A stretch of DNA of 64,000 nt from Ruminococcus sp. Marseille-P6503 (GTDB lineage Bacteria > Bacillota > Clostridia > Oscillospirales > Ruminococcaceae), in the NCBI RefSeq assembly GCF_900604945.1, contig NZ_UWPB01000002.1:1054001-1118000 (forward strand), in the 5' to 3' direction. Shown here piece by piece: positions 24,151 to 32,622 of this stretch (the first letter of the stretch is position 1; every line of letters starts with the position of its first letter). The notes below the pieces were generated by a model that was not told the DNA's origin, did not search any database, and saw nothing but the letters and a program-made list of their open reading frames with translations. The position numbers and the translations under genes are program-made.

Positions 24151-24957
24151 TTACTCTTCAAGGTTTCTTATGTAGTGGAAAAGATATTGCTGGGCTATTC
24201 CTTCATATCCCTTTACACAATCCGGCAGACCCTCGGGATACCAGCGCTCCATGACGCGTTTTACCCATACGTCGACGGGAAACGCCTCAACGCGGTACAT
24301 ACCGAAAAGCAGAGCGCACTGCGCCACCTTAGGGCCGACGCCTTTTATCGTCATAAGCGCCGCTCTCGCTTCGTCTATCGGCATTGAGGAAACCGCGTCA
24401 AGGTTAAGCTCTCCGGAGTTGATTTTTGAAACGGCGTCGACAAGATATTTCGCTCTGAAGCCCGAACGCAGAAAAGCCAGACTCTCAGGAGTTTCGTCCT
24501 TCATCATTTCAGCTGAGGGATATCCGCTGTAATGCTCGCAGAGCCTGTTTATAATTCCTTTTATTCTCGGAATATTGTTGTTCTGTGATATTATAAACGA
24601 TGAAAGCGCCTCCCATTTATCCTGACGGAGTATCCGTATTCCCCCGGCGTATGAGCAGGCTTTGGACATGGTTTCGTCTTCGGAAAAGCGCTTTTTAAGT
24701 TCGCCGTAATCTGTAGATAAGTCCAAATAATTGTACCATTTATCCAGAAAGTTCTGTTCCGACGTGTTCTTCAGCCTAAAAAGATTCTTGTCTCTGTCCT
24801 CGCAGCTTATAATAAGAGGAGTGTTGAGAAAATATCCGCTGTAGCAGTCCGTTCCGATTTTCTTCCATCGGAACGCCTGTCCGCAGTCCAGGGTTTCGTC
24901 CAGATCAAAATCCTTCTGTTCAAGCAGAATGTCGTTTCCGTCGATTTTATAGTCCAT
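24151..24957 (-). CDS. ogg: 8-oxoguanine DNA glycosylase (OGG1-like), HhH-GPD family
   Basis: Base-excision repair enzyme that removes 8-oxoguanine and cleaves the strand. The 268-residue protein has the OGG N-terminal domain (DLDETLDCGQAFRWKKIG) and ISQNNNIPRIKGIINRL. Its helix-hairpin-helix MTIKGVGPKVAQCALLFG contains the catalytic Lys, and the catalytic Asp lies in AFPVDVWVKR. The architecture is that of eukaryote-type OGG1, found in many clostridia. The ATG at 24957 is preferred because the GAGGTGG ribosome site lies about 10 bases upstream; a TTG three codons earlier is too close. It is single-gene and probably adds oxidative-damage protection in an anaerobe. Confidence 0.92.
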   Translation of the reverse strand: MDYKIDGNDILLEQKDFDLDETLDCGQAFRWKKIGTDCYSGYFLNTPLIISCEDRDKNLFRLKNTSEQNFLDKWYNYLDLSTDYGELKKRFSEDETMSKACSYAGGIRILRQDKWEALSSFIISQNNNIPRIKGIINRLCEHYSGYPSAEMMKDETPESLAFLRSGFRAKYLVDAVSKINSGELNLDAVSSMPIDEARAALMTIKGVGPKVAQCALLFGMYRVEAFPVDVWVKRVMERWYPEGLPDCVKGYEGIAQQYLFHYIRNLEE

Positions 24958-25076
24958 AAATTTCAAACCACCTCTTGAAAAATGCTTGTAAATTTATTAT
25001 ACTATGAATAACGGCGTTTTTCAATATGATTCCGCATAAAAAGCGGTACAATAAATTTAATGTTCGGAGGATTAGC

Positions 25077-25760
25077 ATGAGAGAAAGTATTCTGACCATT
25101 CCGGTAAGCGAAATATTTGAGCCTAAGTGCGGCTGTCCCATATGCCGTATGCGGGATATGCTGGAGCAGCGTACTGTAGAGTATATTATGGGCGCGGCGA
25201 TGATGGAGCCCGATGTGAGAATGGAAACAAACCGTTTAGGCTTTTGTAAAACCCACTTTGAACAGATGCGCGCCTGCAAGAACAGACTGTCGCTGGCGCT
25301 TATGCTGCAGTCTCATCTTCAGGATATCCAAAAGCATATTTTTAACCGTAAAAGCATATTTGAGGGTAAGACCGCGAAGCAGAAGAAGGTATCCGCTGTA
25401 AACAACGAATGCTTTGTGTGCTCCAAGATAGAGTGGGGTATGTCAAGGCTTATGGTAACTTTTTTTGAAATGTATTCCAAGGAAAAGGATTTTCGCACAT
25501 TGTTTCAGGAGCAGGAAATGCTTTGCCTGCCCCATTACGATCTTCTGGTCGGAATGGCGGCGGAAAATGTGGAAAAGCGGTGGCAGAAGCAGTTTACGGA
25601 CGACTGCGCGGCGCTGACAAAGAAATATCTTGACCTCCTTGAAAAGGACGTGTCGCACTATTGTAAGATGTACGACTACAGGAATACCGGCAAGGACGCC
25701 GACTGGGGAAATTCAAAGGATTCCATAGAGAGGTCGATAAAATTTCTTACCTCCAGATAA
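25077..25760 (+). CDS. DUF6062-like cysteine-rich protein
   Basis: Conserved clostridial protein of unknown function. The 227-residue product starts MRESILTIPVSEIFEPKCGC after a CGGAGG site. It shows repeated Cys/His pairs: CGCPICRMRDMLE, GFCKTHFEQMR, ECFVCSKIEWGM and MLCLPHYDLL. These suggest two similar metal-binding or redox modules in a mostly helical protein. It also has MMEPDVRMETNRLGFC, a family hallmark in my recollection of DUF6062 proteins. An in-frame ATG 17 codons upstream lacks a ribosome site. It is monocistronic, and the neighbours give no clue to its role. Confidence 0.75.
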   Translation: MRESILTIPVSEIFEPKCGCPICRMRDMLEQRTVEYIMGAAMMEPDVRMETNRLGFCKTHFEQMRACKNRLSLALMLQSHLQDIQKHIFNRKSIFEGKTAKQKKVSAVNNECFVCSKIEWGMSRLMVTFFEMYSKEKDFRTLFQEQEMLCLPHYDLLVGMAAENVEKRWQKQFTDDCAALTKKYLDLLEKDVSHYCKMYDYRNTGKDADWGNSKDSIERSIKFLTSR

Positions 25761-26284
25761 TTACGTTTCGGTTACAAAGGTAACGCTTCAGTTTATTCGC
25801 CTGCCGCGAATAAAAGTACATTTTTATGTACAGCTTTTGAAAACGTGAGACTATTGCATACTTAAACGATTTTAAGACTGTTTTTTTGTACAGCTTAAAT
25901 TGATTTTCGTAAGTTTCGTAAAAACAAATTAATAAAAGCGGTGAACCGCCGTAAAATTCAGATTAGCTGGAAGCGAAAAATACTGCGTTTTACTTTGTTA
26001 ATATTTTGTCTGCATTTGTAACTGAATTTTATTCCATAAAATAGAAATTCGGCTGCGGATTTGTACGGTTTTTCAGACTGCAAAGCTTTTCAACATTAAG
26101 ACAAGTCCATAAAAAGCCGTAGTTTTCAACGTTTTCAACAGGTTTATCAACACTTTTTAAGGCTGAATTTATGTTTTCAACAGAGTTTTCAACAAATATT
26201 TGAAAACTTGTGGTTTAAACTTAATTTTTGTGTCAATAATAGCTTTGTAATCCAAAAATATGTAAAATGGAGTGTTGATAAAAA
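25761..26284 (+). other. AT-rich 520-base intergenic region containing a repeat cluster
   Basis: No gene is supported here. The right-hand part (26087-26194) holds six TTWTCAAC copies, described separately. It also contains an inverted repeat GTTTTCAA / TTTGAAAAC at about 26185-26208. The left part has two AAAACG/TACAGCTT-like near-repeats around 25828-25898. Confidence 0.55.
26087..26194 (+). repeat. Cluster of six TTWTCAAC direct repeats (DnaA-box-like)
   Basis: TTTTCAACA at 26087, 26132, 26174 and 26186, TTTTCAACG at 26123, and TTATCAACA at 26144, all in the same orientation. TTATCAACA differs by one base from the DnaA box TTATCCACA, and the others by two. Spacings are 36, 9, 12, 30 and 12 bases. 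No dnaA, dnaN or rpmH gene is near. Confidence 0.7.
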
Positions 26285-26551
26285 ATGCTGAGAGGTATTA
26301 ATAAACAAATCATTGAAGTTAAATGCACAAATAATGAATACTTTGAAAAAATACTGTTATTTGTAAAGGGTGAAAAGTCAGATTTACCCAGTGAAATTCT
26401 TCGCGGTCAGGCTATGAACTGCTGCAGCGTCTTTACGTCAGTATATCCTAAAAGAAAACGCTGGAATTATACAAAAACCGCGGCGGTTGTTGTGCTGCTG
26501 TGCTTGCTTGGTTTGGCTGTCGGAATTACTGCTGCCGCTTTGCTGCTGTAG
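26285..26551 (+). CDS. Small single-pass membrane protein of unknown function (88 aa)
   Basis: The 88-residue protein begins MLRGINKQIIEVKCTNNEYF, has a cytoplasmic-like N-terminal 60 residues with FEKILLFVKGEKSDLPSEIL, and ends in a basic patch (PKRKRWNYTK). One C-terminal membrane helix (AAVVVLLCLLGLAVGITAAALLL) stops at the last residue, giving a tail-anchored topology. Proteins with a similar N-terminus are, in my recollection, widespread in clostridia but uncharacterised. The ribosome site (GGAG 12 bases before the ATG) is only moderate. It lies just downstream of the TTWTCAAC repeat cluster and has hairpins after the stop. Confidence 0.6.
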   Translation: MLRGINKQIIEVKCTNNEYFEKILLFVKGEKSDLPSEILRGQAMNCCSVFTSVYPKRKRWNYTKTAAVVVLLCLLGLAVGITAAALLL

Positions 26552-26658
26552 ACGCTGTACGTCGGCAATCGGCTTGCGGCGACTTTTTTTCTCTTTATGC
26601 GGAATGGTTTTGTCAAAGTTTCAGGTGAATTTTTGTTCAAAATGTATAAAGTAAAATA

Positions 26659-26694
26659 AAAATCCTCAAATGCTATTGGCTTTTGAGGATTTTT
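26659..26694. terminator. Terminator between the small membrane protein and rlmB
   Basis: AAAATCCTCAAA (26659-26670) pairs perfectly with TTTGAGGATTTT (26682-26693), followed by T. Confidence 0.82.
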
Positions 26695-26768
26695 GTGTTA
26701 TAATTTACTTTGATATAATGTCTTTTGAAAGTTAAATATAATTTGTTCTTACAGGAAAGCAGTGTTAT

Positions 26769-27605
26769 ATGAATAAAAAAGAAAACAGCTTTGACAGAAA
26801 GCCTGACAGGCGTTTTAAAGGCAGAACCGCGGAATATTCCGGAGGACGCCGGTTTGACGGGGAAGGCAGTCTTATCGTAGGCAGAAATCCCGTTATAGAG
26901 GCTTTAAAAGCCGGCAAGCTTATTGATCTGATATTTGTCAGCTCGGAGGCGGGCGGGTCAATTTCGCTAATTTGCTCAATGGCGGGTGAAAAGGGAATAC
27001 CTGTCAAGCAGGTGAACGAGCAGAAGCTTGACGGTATGTGCTCCGGCTCATCTCATCAGGGAGTTATCGCCGTAGGCGCCTGCGCCGAGTATGTAGAGAT
27101 CGAGGATATTCTCAGAATTGCCGCCGAAAGGGGCGAGGATCCCTTTGTTATCATATGCGATGAAATAGAGGATCCGCATAATCTGGGAGCAATTATAAGA
27201 ACGGCTGAGGCTGCCGGCGCGCATGGGATCATTATTCCCAAGAGGAGGAGCGCCTCGCTTAATCATACCGTGTTTAAGACTTCTGCCGGGGCGGCAAGCT
27301 GGCTGCCGGTGGCAAGGGTGGCAAATCTCGCGTCCGCTGTGGACAAGCTTAAGGAAAACGGCGTATGGATATACGGTACAGACGGCGGAGGAGAGGATTA
27401 TAGCGGAGTCAGCATGACTGGTCCAGCAGGACTTGTAATAGGCTCCGAGGGCTTCGGAATGGGCAGGCTTTTAAAGGAAAAATGCGATTTTCTGCTGAAG
27501 CTTCCGATGGCGGGGAAAATTACATCTCTTAACGCTTCGGTAGCGGCGGGAATATTTATGTATGAAATTGTAAGACAGCGCAGAGCTGATCAGGTTAAAG
27601 ATTAA
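26769..27605 (+). CDS. rlmB: 23S rRNA 2'-O-ribose methyltransferase RlmB / TrmH family
   Basis: SPOUT-class methyltransferase that methylates the ribose of a guanosine in 23S rRNA. The 278-residue protein has a basic N-terminal tail of about 35 residues, an L30e-like substrate-binding domain (LIVGRNPVIEALKAGKLIDL, SSHQGVIAVGA), and the knotted SAM-binding core with DEIEDPHNLGAIIRTAEAAG, GLVIGSEGFGMGRLL and LPMAGKITSLNASVAAGIF. All three SpoU motifs are intact. AGGAAAG precedes the ATG. It ends 12 bases before the degenerate ATPase gene, so they form an operon. The usual cysS-mrnC partners are absent. Confidence 0.93.
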   Translation: MNKKENSFDRKPDRRFKGRTAEYSGGRRFDGEGSLIVGRNPVIEALKAGKLIDLIFVSSEAGGSISLICSMAGEKGIPVKQVNEQKLDGMCSGSSHQGVIAVGACAEYVEIEDILRIAAERGEDPFVIICDEIEDPHNLGAIIRTAEAAGAHGIIIPKRRSASLNHTVFKTSAGAASWLPVARVANLASAVDKLKENGVWIYGTDGGGEDYSGVSMTGPAGLVIGSEGFGMGRLLKEKCDFLLKLPMAGKITSLNASVAAGIFMYEIVRQRRADQVKD

Positions 27606-27617
27606 GGAGTGAGGATT

Positions 27618-30053
27618 TTGGCTGATAAATTTTCATTGGAAGATATAGTGGCTGAGTATTCCAATAAATCCGCCGGAAGCGGAAATGAAAATGACGATAT
27701 CAGTGTTGACGAAATAGTTGAAGAAACAAATGACGAAATTCTGCATACCTCCGGAGCGCCTTTGGCGGAAAGCGTAACGGAGAAGCGGGAAAGCATTTTT
27801 ACCGCGAAGGAGAGTCAGGCTGCCGAGGGCAAAAATGCCGCGGTTCAGGCAAACGCGGTTATCCGTGACGAAGAGGTAAAGTCTTTTGAAAATCCTGCGA
27901 AAAAGCTTTTCGGCAGAAAGAGCGAGCAGGAAAGAGTCAATATCAAAGAGCTTGAGGCTTCGATAAGGGCGGAAAAGGAACGCAATATGAAACGCAGCGA
28001 GGAAAACGCTCAGGTTATTGAAAGCCTTATGAAGCTAAAAAAGGAGCGGGGAACGGTAAAGAAGAACGAGGATGTTTCTCCCGTAAGCCGTCCTAACGTC
28101 AGGGATATAGATATGGGGCTCACCGGAAAGATAATTCCCAAAACCGAGGAGTTTGATAAAGCTGCGGATATTCCTGATAACGCTACATATGAGGAAAAAT
28201 CGGCGATACTTTCACAGAGAAGAAAGAAAAAAATCGACAGCTTCCGGCTTAAAACCGATGAGAGTGAAGCTGCGTCCGACAGCAGAAGCGGCAATACGGC
28301 TCAGAGGGAATTTGAAAGCTTTGACGAGGCTCCCGCCGTTCTCAGCGACATACTTCAGGTGAAAAACAATCTTGTAATGCGTATGTGCGTGCTGATGTTT
28401 ACCGGCGTGTTCAGCCTTCTGATAACTCTTGCCAATGATTTTTCTCTGCCGCTGGTAAAAGTATTTGATAAAACTATGAGCCCGTCCGCGTATCTTTTCA
28501 CCAACACTCTGATGGGGCTTATTTCCATAGCCGTTTCATATACCGTTCTGTCCGGCGGTCTGAAAAATCTGTTCAAGCGGAACGCGGACTGCGACAGCAT
28601 TGCGGCTGTAGGCATACTGATATCTGTAGTATCAGGGATCATAACGCTTTTTGAGCCGTCTGTTGTGAGGGAAAATTTTTATCACGTTTATACCTCGGCG
28701 GGTATTCTGGGGCTTTTGTTCAACACGCTCGGAAAGCTTATGATAGTCAAGAGAACGGAACGCAATTTCCGTTTTGCCGCCGGAGATTACGAGCGCTACG
28801 CACTTGTCAGCGTTGACAACGAGGACGTAGCCGGCAAGCTTACAAAGGGCGCGCTCAATGATTTTCCTGAGCTTGCGGCAATGAGAAAGACGGAATTCGT
28901 AAAGGATTTTATGAAAAATTCCTATTCGTCGGATATATCAGATTCGTTTGCCAAGAAAACCGCTCCGTTCATACTGCTTGCCGGATTGGCGGTCGGATTG
29001 TTGTCGCTTATCTTTGAAAAGGGAGCGTCGGGAAGCGCTGAAAAGTTTTTCAATCTGCTTGCGGTAATGTCCGGTACAGTGTCAATGTGCTCGTCGCTGG
29101 CGCTTATGCTGGTGGTAAACGTTCCTATGGGCAGGGCGCAGAAAAAGTTTTTGCAGTATTCCGGCGTAATGCTCGGCTATTCCTCGGTTGAGGAATTTGC
29201 CGACACCAATTCCGTTCTGGTTGACGCGGAGCAGCTTTTTCCTAACGGCATGGTGGATTTTGTTAATCTCAAGCTTTTAAGCTCCGCAAGGATAGAGGAC
29301 TGTATACTGATGGCGGCAAGTCTTGCCTGTCAGGCGGGAAGCGTTCTCAAGCCTACTTTTTATAAAATGCTAAGGGGAAAGACTGAAATGCTTTATCCCG
29401 TTGAAAGCTATATTTATGAGGACGGTCTGGGACTTTCCGGCTGGATCGAAAACAAGAGAGTGCTGCTGGGCACAAGAGAGCTGATGGAAAACCATTCGAT
29501 AGAGGGTATACCGACCAAGGCGAAGGAAACCGAATACGCAAAGGGAAATATAGTGCTTTATCTGTCTGTGTCCGGCGTCGTAACTACTCTTTTTGTGGTC
29601 AGGGCAAACGCAAGCCTTTCTGTCACCAGATGGCTTCAGGAGCTTGAGAACGAGGGAATTATCGCCGTTGTAAGAACGGTTGACGGATTTATCAGCGTAA
29701 ACTTCCTTTCCGAGCTTTTCGGAGTTATGCCGACCAGCATGAAGCTTCTGTCTTTCCGCTTCCACAAGGATTTTGAAAAGGAAACGGAATATGTGCCGGA
29801 GGTTTCGTCCTCGATTCTCTGCTCGGGACATTTTCCGTCCTTTGCAATGCTTATAACGGGAGCTAAAAAGCTGAAATTTATTTCCAGTCTTGGAGTCGCC
29901 GTACAGATGGGAGCGACTGTTCTGGGCGGTGTTCTCGCGCTTATAATGACTTTGCTGGGAGCGTTTTCACAGATCACGCCGTCGCTTGTTATCGGCTATA
30001 ACATGGCGTTTGTGCTGCTGACGCTTATAATTCAGCATTTTAAGAGAATATAG
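27618..30053 (+). CDS. Eight-TM protein resembling a catalytically degenerate P1B-type ATPase
   Basis: The 811-residue protein starts at a TTG eight bases after AAGGAG. Residues 1-250 are charged and probably disordered. Four membrane segments follow, then a soluble loop, two more (the second ending LMLVVNVPMGRA), a large soluble region and two last segments. This 4+2+2 plan is that of heavy-metal P1B ATPases. After TM6 comes GVMLGYSSVEEF, then SVLVDAEQLFPNG where DKTGTLT should be (Asp536). Later, LGLSGWIENKRVLLGTRELM looks like the nucleotide-domain end. TGES, KTGT, TGDN and GDGxND are all missing, so transport activity is unlikely. The family assignment is my inference. Confidence 0.6.
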   Translation: MADKFSLEDIVAEYSNKSAGSGNENDDISVDEIVEETNDEILHTSGAPLAESVTEKRESIFTAKESQAAEGKNAAVQANAVIRDEEVKSFENPAKKLFGRKSEQERVNIKELEASIRAEKERNMKRSEENAQVIESLMKLKKERGTVKKNEDVSPVSRPNVRDIDMGLTGKIIPKTEEFDKAADIPDNATYEEKSAILSQRRKKKIDSFRLKTDESEAASDSRSGNTAQREFESFDEAPAVLSDILQVKNNLVMRMCVLMFTGVFSLLITLANDFSLPLVKVFDKTMSPSAYLFTNTLMGLISIAVSYTVLSGGLKNLFKRNADCDSIAAVGILISVVSGIITLFEPSVVRENFYHVYTSAGILGLLFNTLGKLMIVKRTERNFRFAAGDYERYALVSVDNEDVAGKLTKGALNDFPELAAMRKTEFVKDFMKNSYSSDISDSFAKKTAPFILLAGLAVGLLSLIFEKGASGSAEKFFNLLAVMSGTVSMCSSLALMLVVNVPMGRAQKKFLQYSGVMLGYSSVEEFADTNSVLVDAEQLFPNGMVDFVNLKLLSSARIEDCILMAASLACQAGSVLKPTFYKMLRGKTEMLYPVESYIYEDGLGLSGWIENKRVLLGTRELMENHSIEGIPTKAKETEYAKGNIVLYLSVSGVVTTLFVVRANASLSVTRWLQELENEGIIAVVRTVDGFISVNFLSELFGVMPTSMKLLSFRFHKDFEKETEYVPEVSSSILCSGHFPSFAMLITGAKKLKFISSLGVAVQMGATVLGGVLALIMTLLGAFSQITPSLVIGYNMAFVLLTLIIQHFKRI

Positions 30054-30135
30054 CGCGTATGTCCCAAAAGACCTGAACGTCTTTGTAAGATAATATTACC
30101 GGCAGCAAGCCTGTGTTAATAATTTGAAAACATAC

Positions 30136-30180
30136 AAAGCCAAAGAAGTCTGTTAGATATGTCAGGCTTCTTTGGCTTTT
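30136..30180. terminator. Bidirectional terminator between the degenerate ATPase gene and glgB
   Basis: AAAGCCAAAGAAG (30136-30148) pairs with CTTCTTTGGCTTT (30167-30179), then T. Confidence 0.85.
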
Positions 30181-30249
30181 GTTAGTGAATATTGATTTTT
30201 AGTGTTACAGACGTACTTTTTCAGCGTTAGTTCGGAAAAAGCGCGTTTT

Positions 30250-32097
30250 TTATTTGGCGGTCTGAGCTTTTGCGGGATTCCTTCCGCTGTCTGTCCGCTG
30301 AAAAGCTTTTGAAAATATCCTGCCGCTGAAGGGAGGAAGGTTCAGCGATACAGTATATTTTCCGCTCGTTTGACTGCTTGTCAGCGTTGAGATTCGTTCA
30401 GGAGTTCTGCTTTCTCCGCTGTATATATCCCAGTCGCTGTTCAGCAGCTCGCTGAGCGAGCAGGGATTGTCAAAGCAAAGAGAGATTTTCTGCGGTATGT
30501 CTGAGAAATTAAAACAGCAAACGGTCGTTTCTTCTTTGCAGATACGTTCATAGGCGTACACGCATTGCTTCTCTCCGTTGGCTATAAGCCATCTGAAAGA
30601 CGCCGCATTGTATTCGCCGTCGTACAGTGACGGACGGGAGGTATAAAGATCGCCCAGCTTTATCATGTATTTGCGGAAGCTGTCATGAAGAGGATATTTC
30701 AGCAGATCCCAGTCCTGCTCCCTAGCTTCGTCCCACTCGCGGAACTGAGCGATTTCGCCGCCCATAAAATTAAGCTTCTTGCCGGGGTGAGTAAAAACAT
30801 ACATATAAAAAGCGCGGGCCTGCCGGAATTTGTCCTCATAATCTCCCCACATTTTCTGGATTACGGCAGCCTTTCCGTGTACGTTTTCATCGTGTGAAAA
30901 GGGAAGAATGTACAGCTCATTATAAAAATACGCCATTGAAAAGGTAAGCTTATGATAGCATTGCGGACGCTGCGCAGGAGGGGTGCGGAAATAGTCAAGC
31001 GTGTCGTTCATAAAGCCCAAATCCCATTTATAGTCGAAGCCCAAGCCGCCGTATTCTGTCGGAGCGGTGATTTTAGGAAAAGATGTGGAATCCTCGGCTA
31101 TAAGCATAGCGCTGGGGTGACGGCGTCTGAGTCCGCTGTTCATGGTTTTCAGAAAATCCACTGTATTGCCGTTTACTCCTCTGGCAGGATCCCCTTGCCA
31201 GTATATCGCTCTGCTTATAGCGTCCATGCGGAGTCCGTCAAAGTGATATTTTTCCAGCCAGTAATCCGCCGCAGATTGGATAAAGCAGCAGACCTCCCGA
31301 CGAGAATGAATAAAGTTGCAGGTCCCCCATTCGCTTACGGAAACGTCGCTGCTGGGGTATTCGTAAAGACAGGTTCCGTCGTATTTTGCAAGGGCGTAGC
31401 CGTCCAGCGCGAAATGCACAGGAACAAAATCCATTATCACTCCTATTCCCGCGTTATGGCATTTATCCACCAGCTCCATAAGCTGAGCCGCTGTTCCGTA
31501 GCGCGAGGTAGGCGCGAAAAATCCTGTGTTCTGGTATCCCCATGAGCAGTCTGCGGGATGCTCGCTCAGAGGAAGAAATTCAATATGAGTAAAATGATTT
31601 TCTAAAGCGTATTCTATAAGCTTATCCGCGATCTTATCGTAGGTATACCAGCCGTTTTCGTTGTCAGGATCGGTTTTCCACGAGCCTAAATGAACCTCGT
31701 ATATGCTCATGGGAAGGTCGTAGTTTTTGCCGCGGCTTGCAAGCCATTTATCATCAGTAAAGCTGTATTCGTCCAGATTCCTTGTAATTGACGCAAAGGC
31801 CGGACGAAGCTCCATGCCGAAGCCGTATGGGTCGCAGTGCTCCCGGCGCTCGCCATTGGAGGAATAAATAACGTATTTGTACATCTGATTATAGTCCGCC
31901 TCATCGGAGCAAAGCTCAAAGACGTCTCCGTTTTTTGTCATAAACTCTTCCGTCCAGCCGTTAAATTCTCCTATAACTGCCGCCTTGGAAGCGGCGGGAG
32001 CAAAGGTTCTGAAAACCATTTTTCCGTTTTCTTTATGCGCGCCGAAATAATTATAGGCGTCAAAAACCTTTCCCATATAAAAATCATGCATATTCAT
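30250..32097 (-). CDS. glgB: 1,4-alpha-glucan branching enzyme
   Basis: Introduces alpha-1,6 branches into glycogen. The 615-residue GH13 protein has an N-terminal CBM48-like beta domain (FRTFAPAASKAAVIGEFNGW) and a catalytic barrel. The nucleophile is Asp292 (DGLRMDAISRA), the acid is Glu335 (MLIAEDSTSFP), and the third Asp is Asp403 (LPFSHDENVHGK). FMGGEIAQFREWDE and a C-terminal beta domain follow. All catalytic residues are present. Its ATG overlaps the TGA of the MarR gene by 4 bases (ATGA), so translation is coupled. No other glycogen gene (glgA, glgC, glgP) is in the window. The pairing with a MarR-type regulator is unusual. Confidence 0.95.
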   Translation of the reverse strand: MNMHDFYMGKVFDAYNYFGAHKENGKMVFRTFAPAASKAAVIGEFNGWTEEFMTKNGDVFELCSDEADYNQMYKYVIYSSNGERREHCDPYGFGMELRPAFASITRNLDEYSFTDDKWLASRGKNYDLPMSIYEVHLGSWKTDPDNENGWYTYDKIADKLIEYALENHFTHIEFLPLSEHPADCSWGYQNTGFFAPTSRYGTAAQLMELVDKCHNAGIGVIMDFVPVHFALDGYALAKYDGTCLYEYPSSDVSVSEWGTCNFIHSRREVCCFIQSAADYWLEKYHFDGLRMDAISRAIYWQGDPARGVNGNTVDFLKTMNSGLRRRHPSAMLIAEDSTSFPKITAPTEYGGLGFDYKWDLGFMNDTLDYFRTPPAQRPQCYHKLTFSMAYFYNELYILPFSHDENVHGKAAVIQKMWGDYEDKFRQARAFYMYVFTHPGKKLNFMGGEIAQFREWDEAREQDWDLLKYPLHDSFRKYMIKLGDLYTSRPSLYDGEYNAASFRWLIANGEKQCVYAYERICKEETTVCCFNFSDIPQKISLCFDNPCSLSELLNSDWDIYSGESRTPERISTLTSSQTSGKYTVSLNLPPFSGRIFSKAFQRTDSGRNPAKAQTAK

Positions 32098-32543
32098 AAT
32101 ATATCTTCACCTTCAGTATCACGGCTTCCGGAGATTTCCGTAAGCCGTCTTATTATTCTGATCAATTCGGCTGAATCCTTTTCTCCCAGCTGTTCCAGCA
32201 AACGATAGAGTTTTTTTGAAAGCCCGTCTTTTTTCTGCTGTGCATAGCGGCGTCCTTCTTCGGTTAGACTGACGATAACAACGCGCCTGTCAGAGTCGGA
32301 AATACGCCGTTTTACATAACCCTTTCTTTCGGCGGACTTTAAAGCGGCGGCAACCCGGGCGCTGGTCATATACAAGTTCCGGCACAGGTCGGACGGAGAA
32401 ATATTGTCAGAACCGTTTGACGACAGATAATTCAGCATTTTAAGCTCGCCCTGAAAAAACTCGCTGAAATTTAAATCAGGTTTGCCGTAATATGAAATGC
32501 TCAGAACCTCAAACAACTGCCGCACCAGCTTGCTGTAATCCAT
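32094..32543 (-). CDS. MarR-family transcriptional regulator
   Basis: The 149-residue winged-helix dimer has the recognition helix region LCRNLYMTSARVAAALKSAE, the wing RRISDSDRRVVIVSLTEEG, and helical dimerisation ends. It is the first gene of a two-gene unit with glgB. A perfect 11-bp-arm palindrome overlaps the -10 box of its promoter, so it very probably represses its own operon. The ligand is unknown; metabolic control of glycogen branching is inferred from the coupling. GGTGAT lies before the ATG as a ribosome site. Confidence 0.88.
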   Translation of the reverse strand: MDYSKLVRQLFEVLSISYYGKPDLNFSEFFQGELKMLNYLSSNGSDNISPSDLCRNLYMTSARVAAALKSAERKGYVKRRISDSDRRVVIVSLTEEGRRYAQQKKDGLSKKLYRLLEQLGEKDSAELIRIIRRLTEISGSRDTEGEDIL

Positions 32544-32573
32544 AATAAATCACCGTTAAATCACTTAAAAATC

Positions 32574-32596
32574 AATATCTAACACTGTTAGATATT
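32574..32596. promoter_or_regulatory. Palindromic operator of the marR-glgB unit
   Basis: AATATCTAACA (32574-32584), one central C, and TGTTAGATATT (32586-32596) form a perfect 11-bp inverted repeat that overlaps the -10 box. Confidence 0.8.
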
Positions 32597-32622
32597 ATAT
32601 CATAAAATTATATTCAGTTCAA
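32594..32622 (-). promoter_or_regulatory. Promoter of the marR-glgB unit
   Basis: Minus-strand TTGAAC (32617-32622), a 17-base spacer and a perfect TATAAT (32594-32599) that overlaps the operator. Confidence 0.82.

Noticed and set aside
26087-26194. The TTWTCAAC cluster as the chromosome origin
   Set aside because: No dnaA, dnaN, rpmH, rnpA or gyr genes flank it, and the motif is not a canonical DnaA box. Kept only as a repeat cluster.
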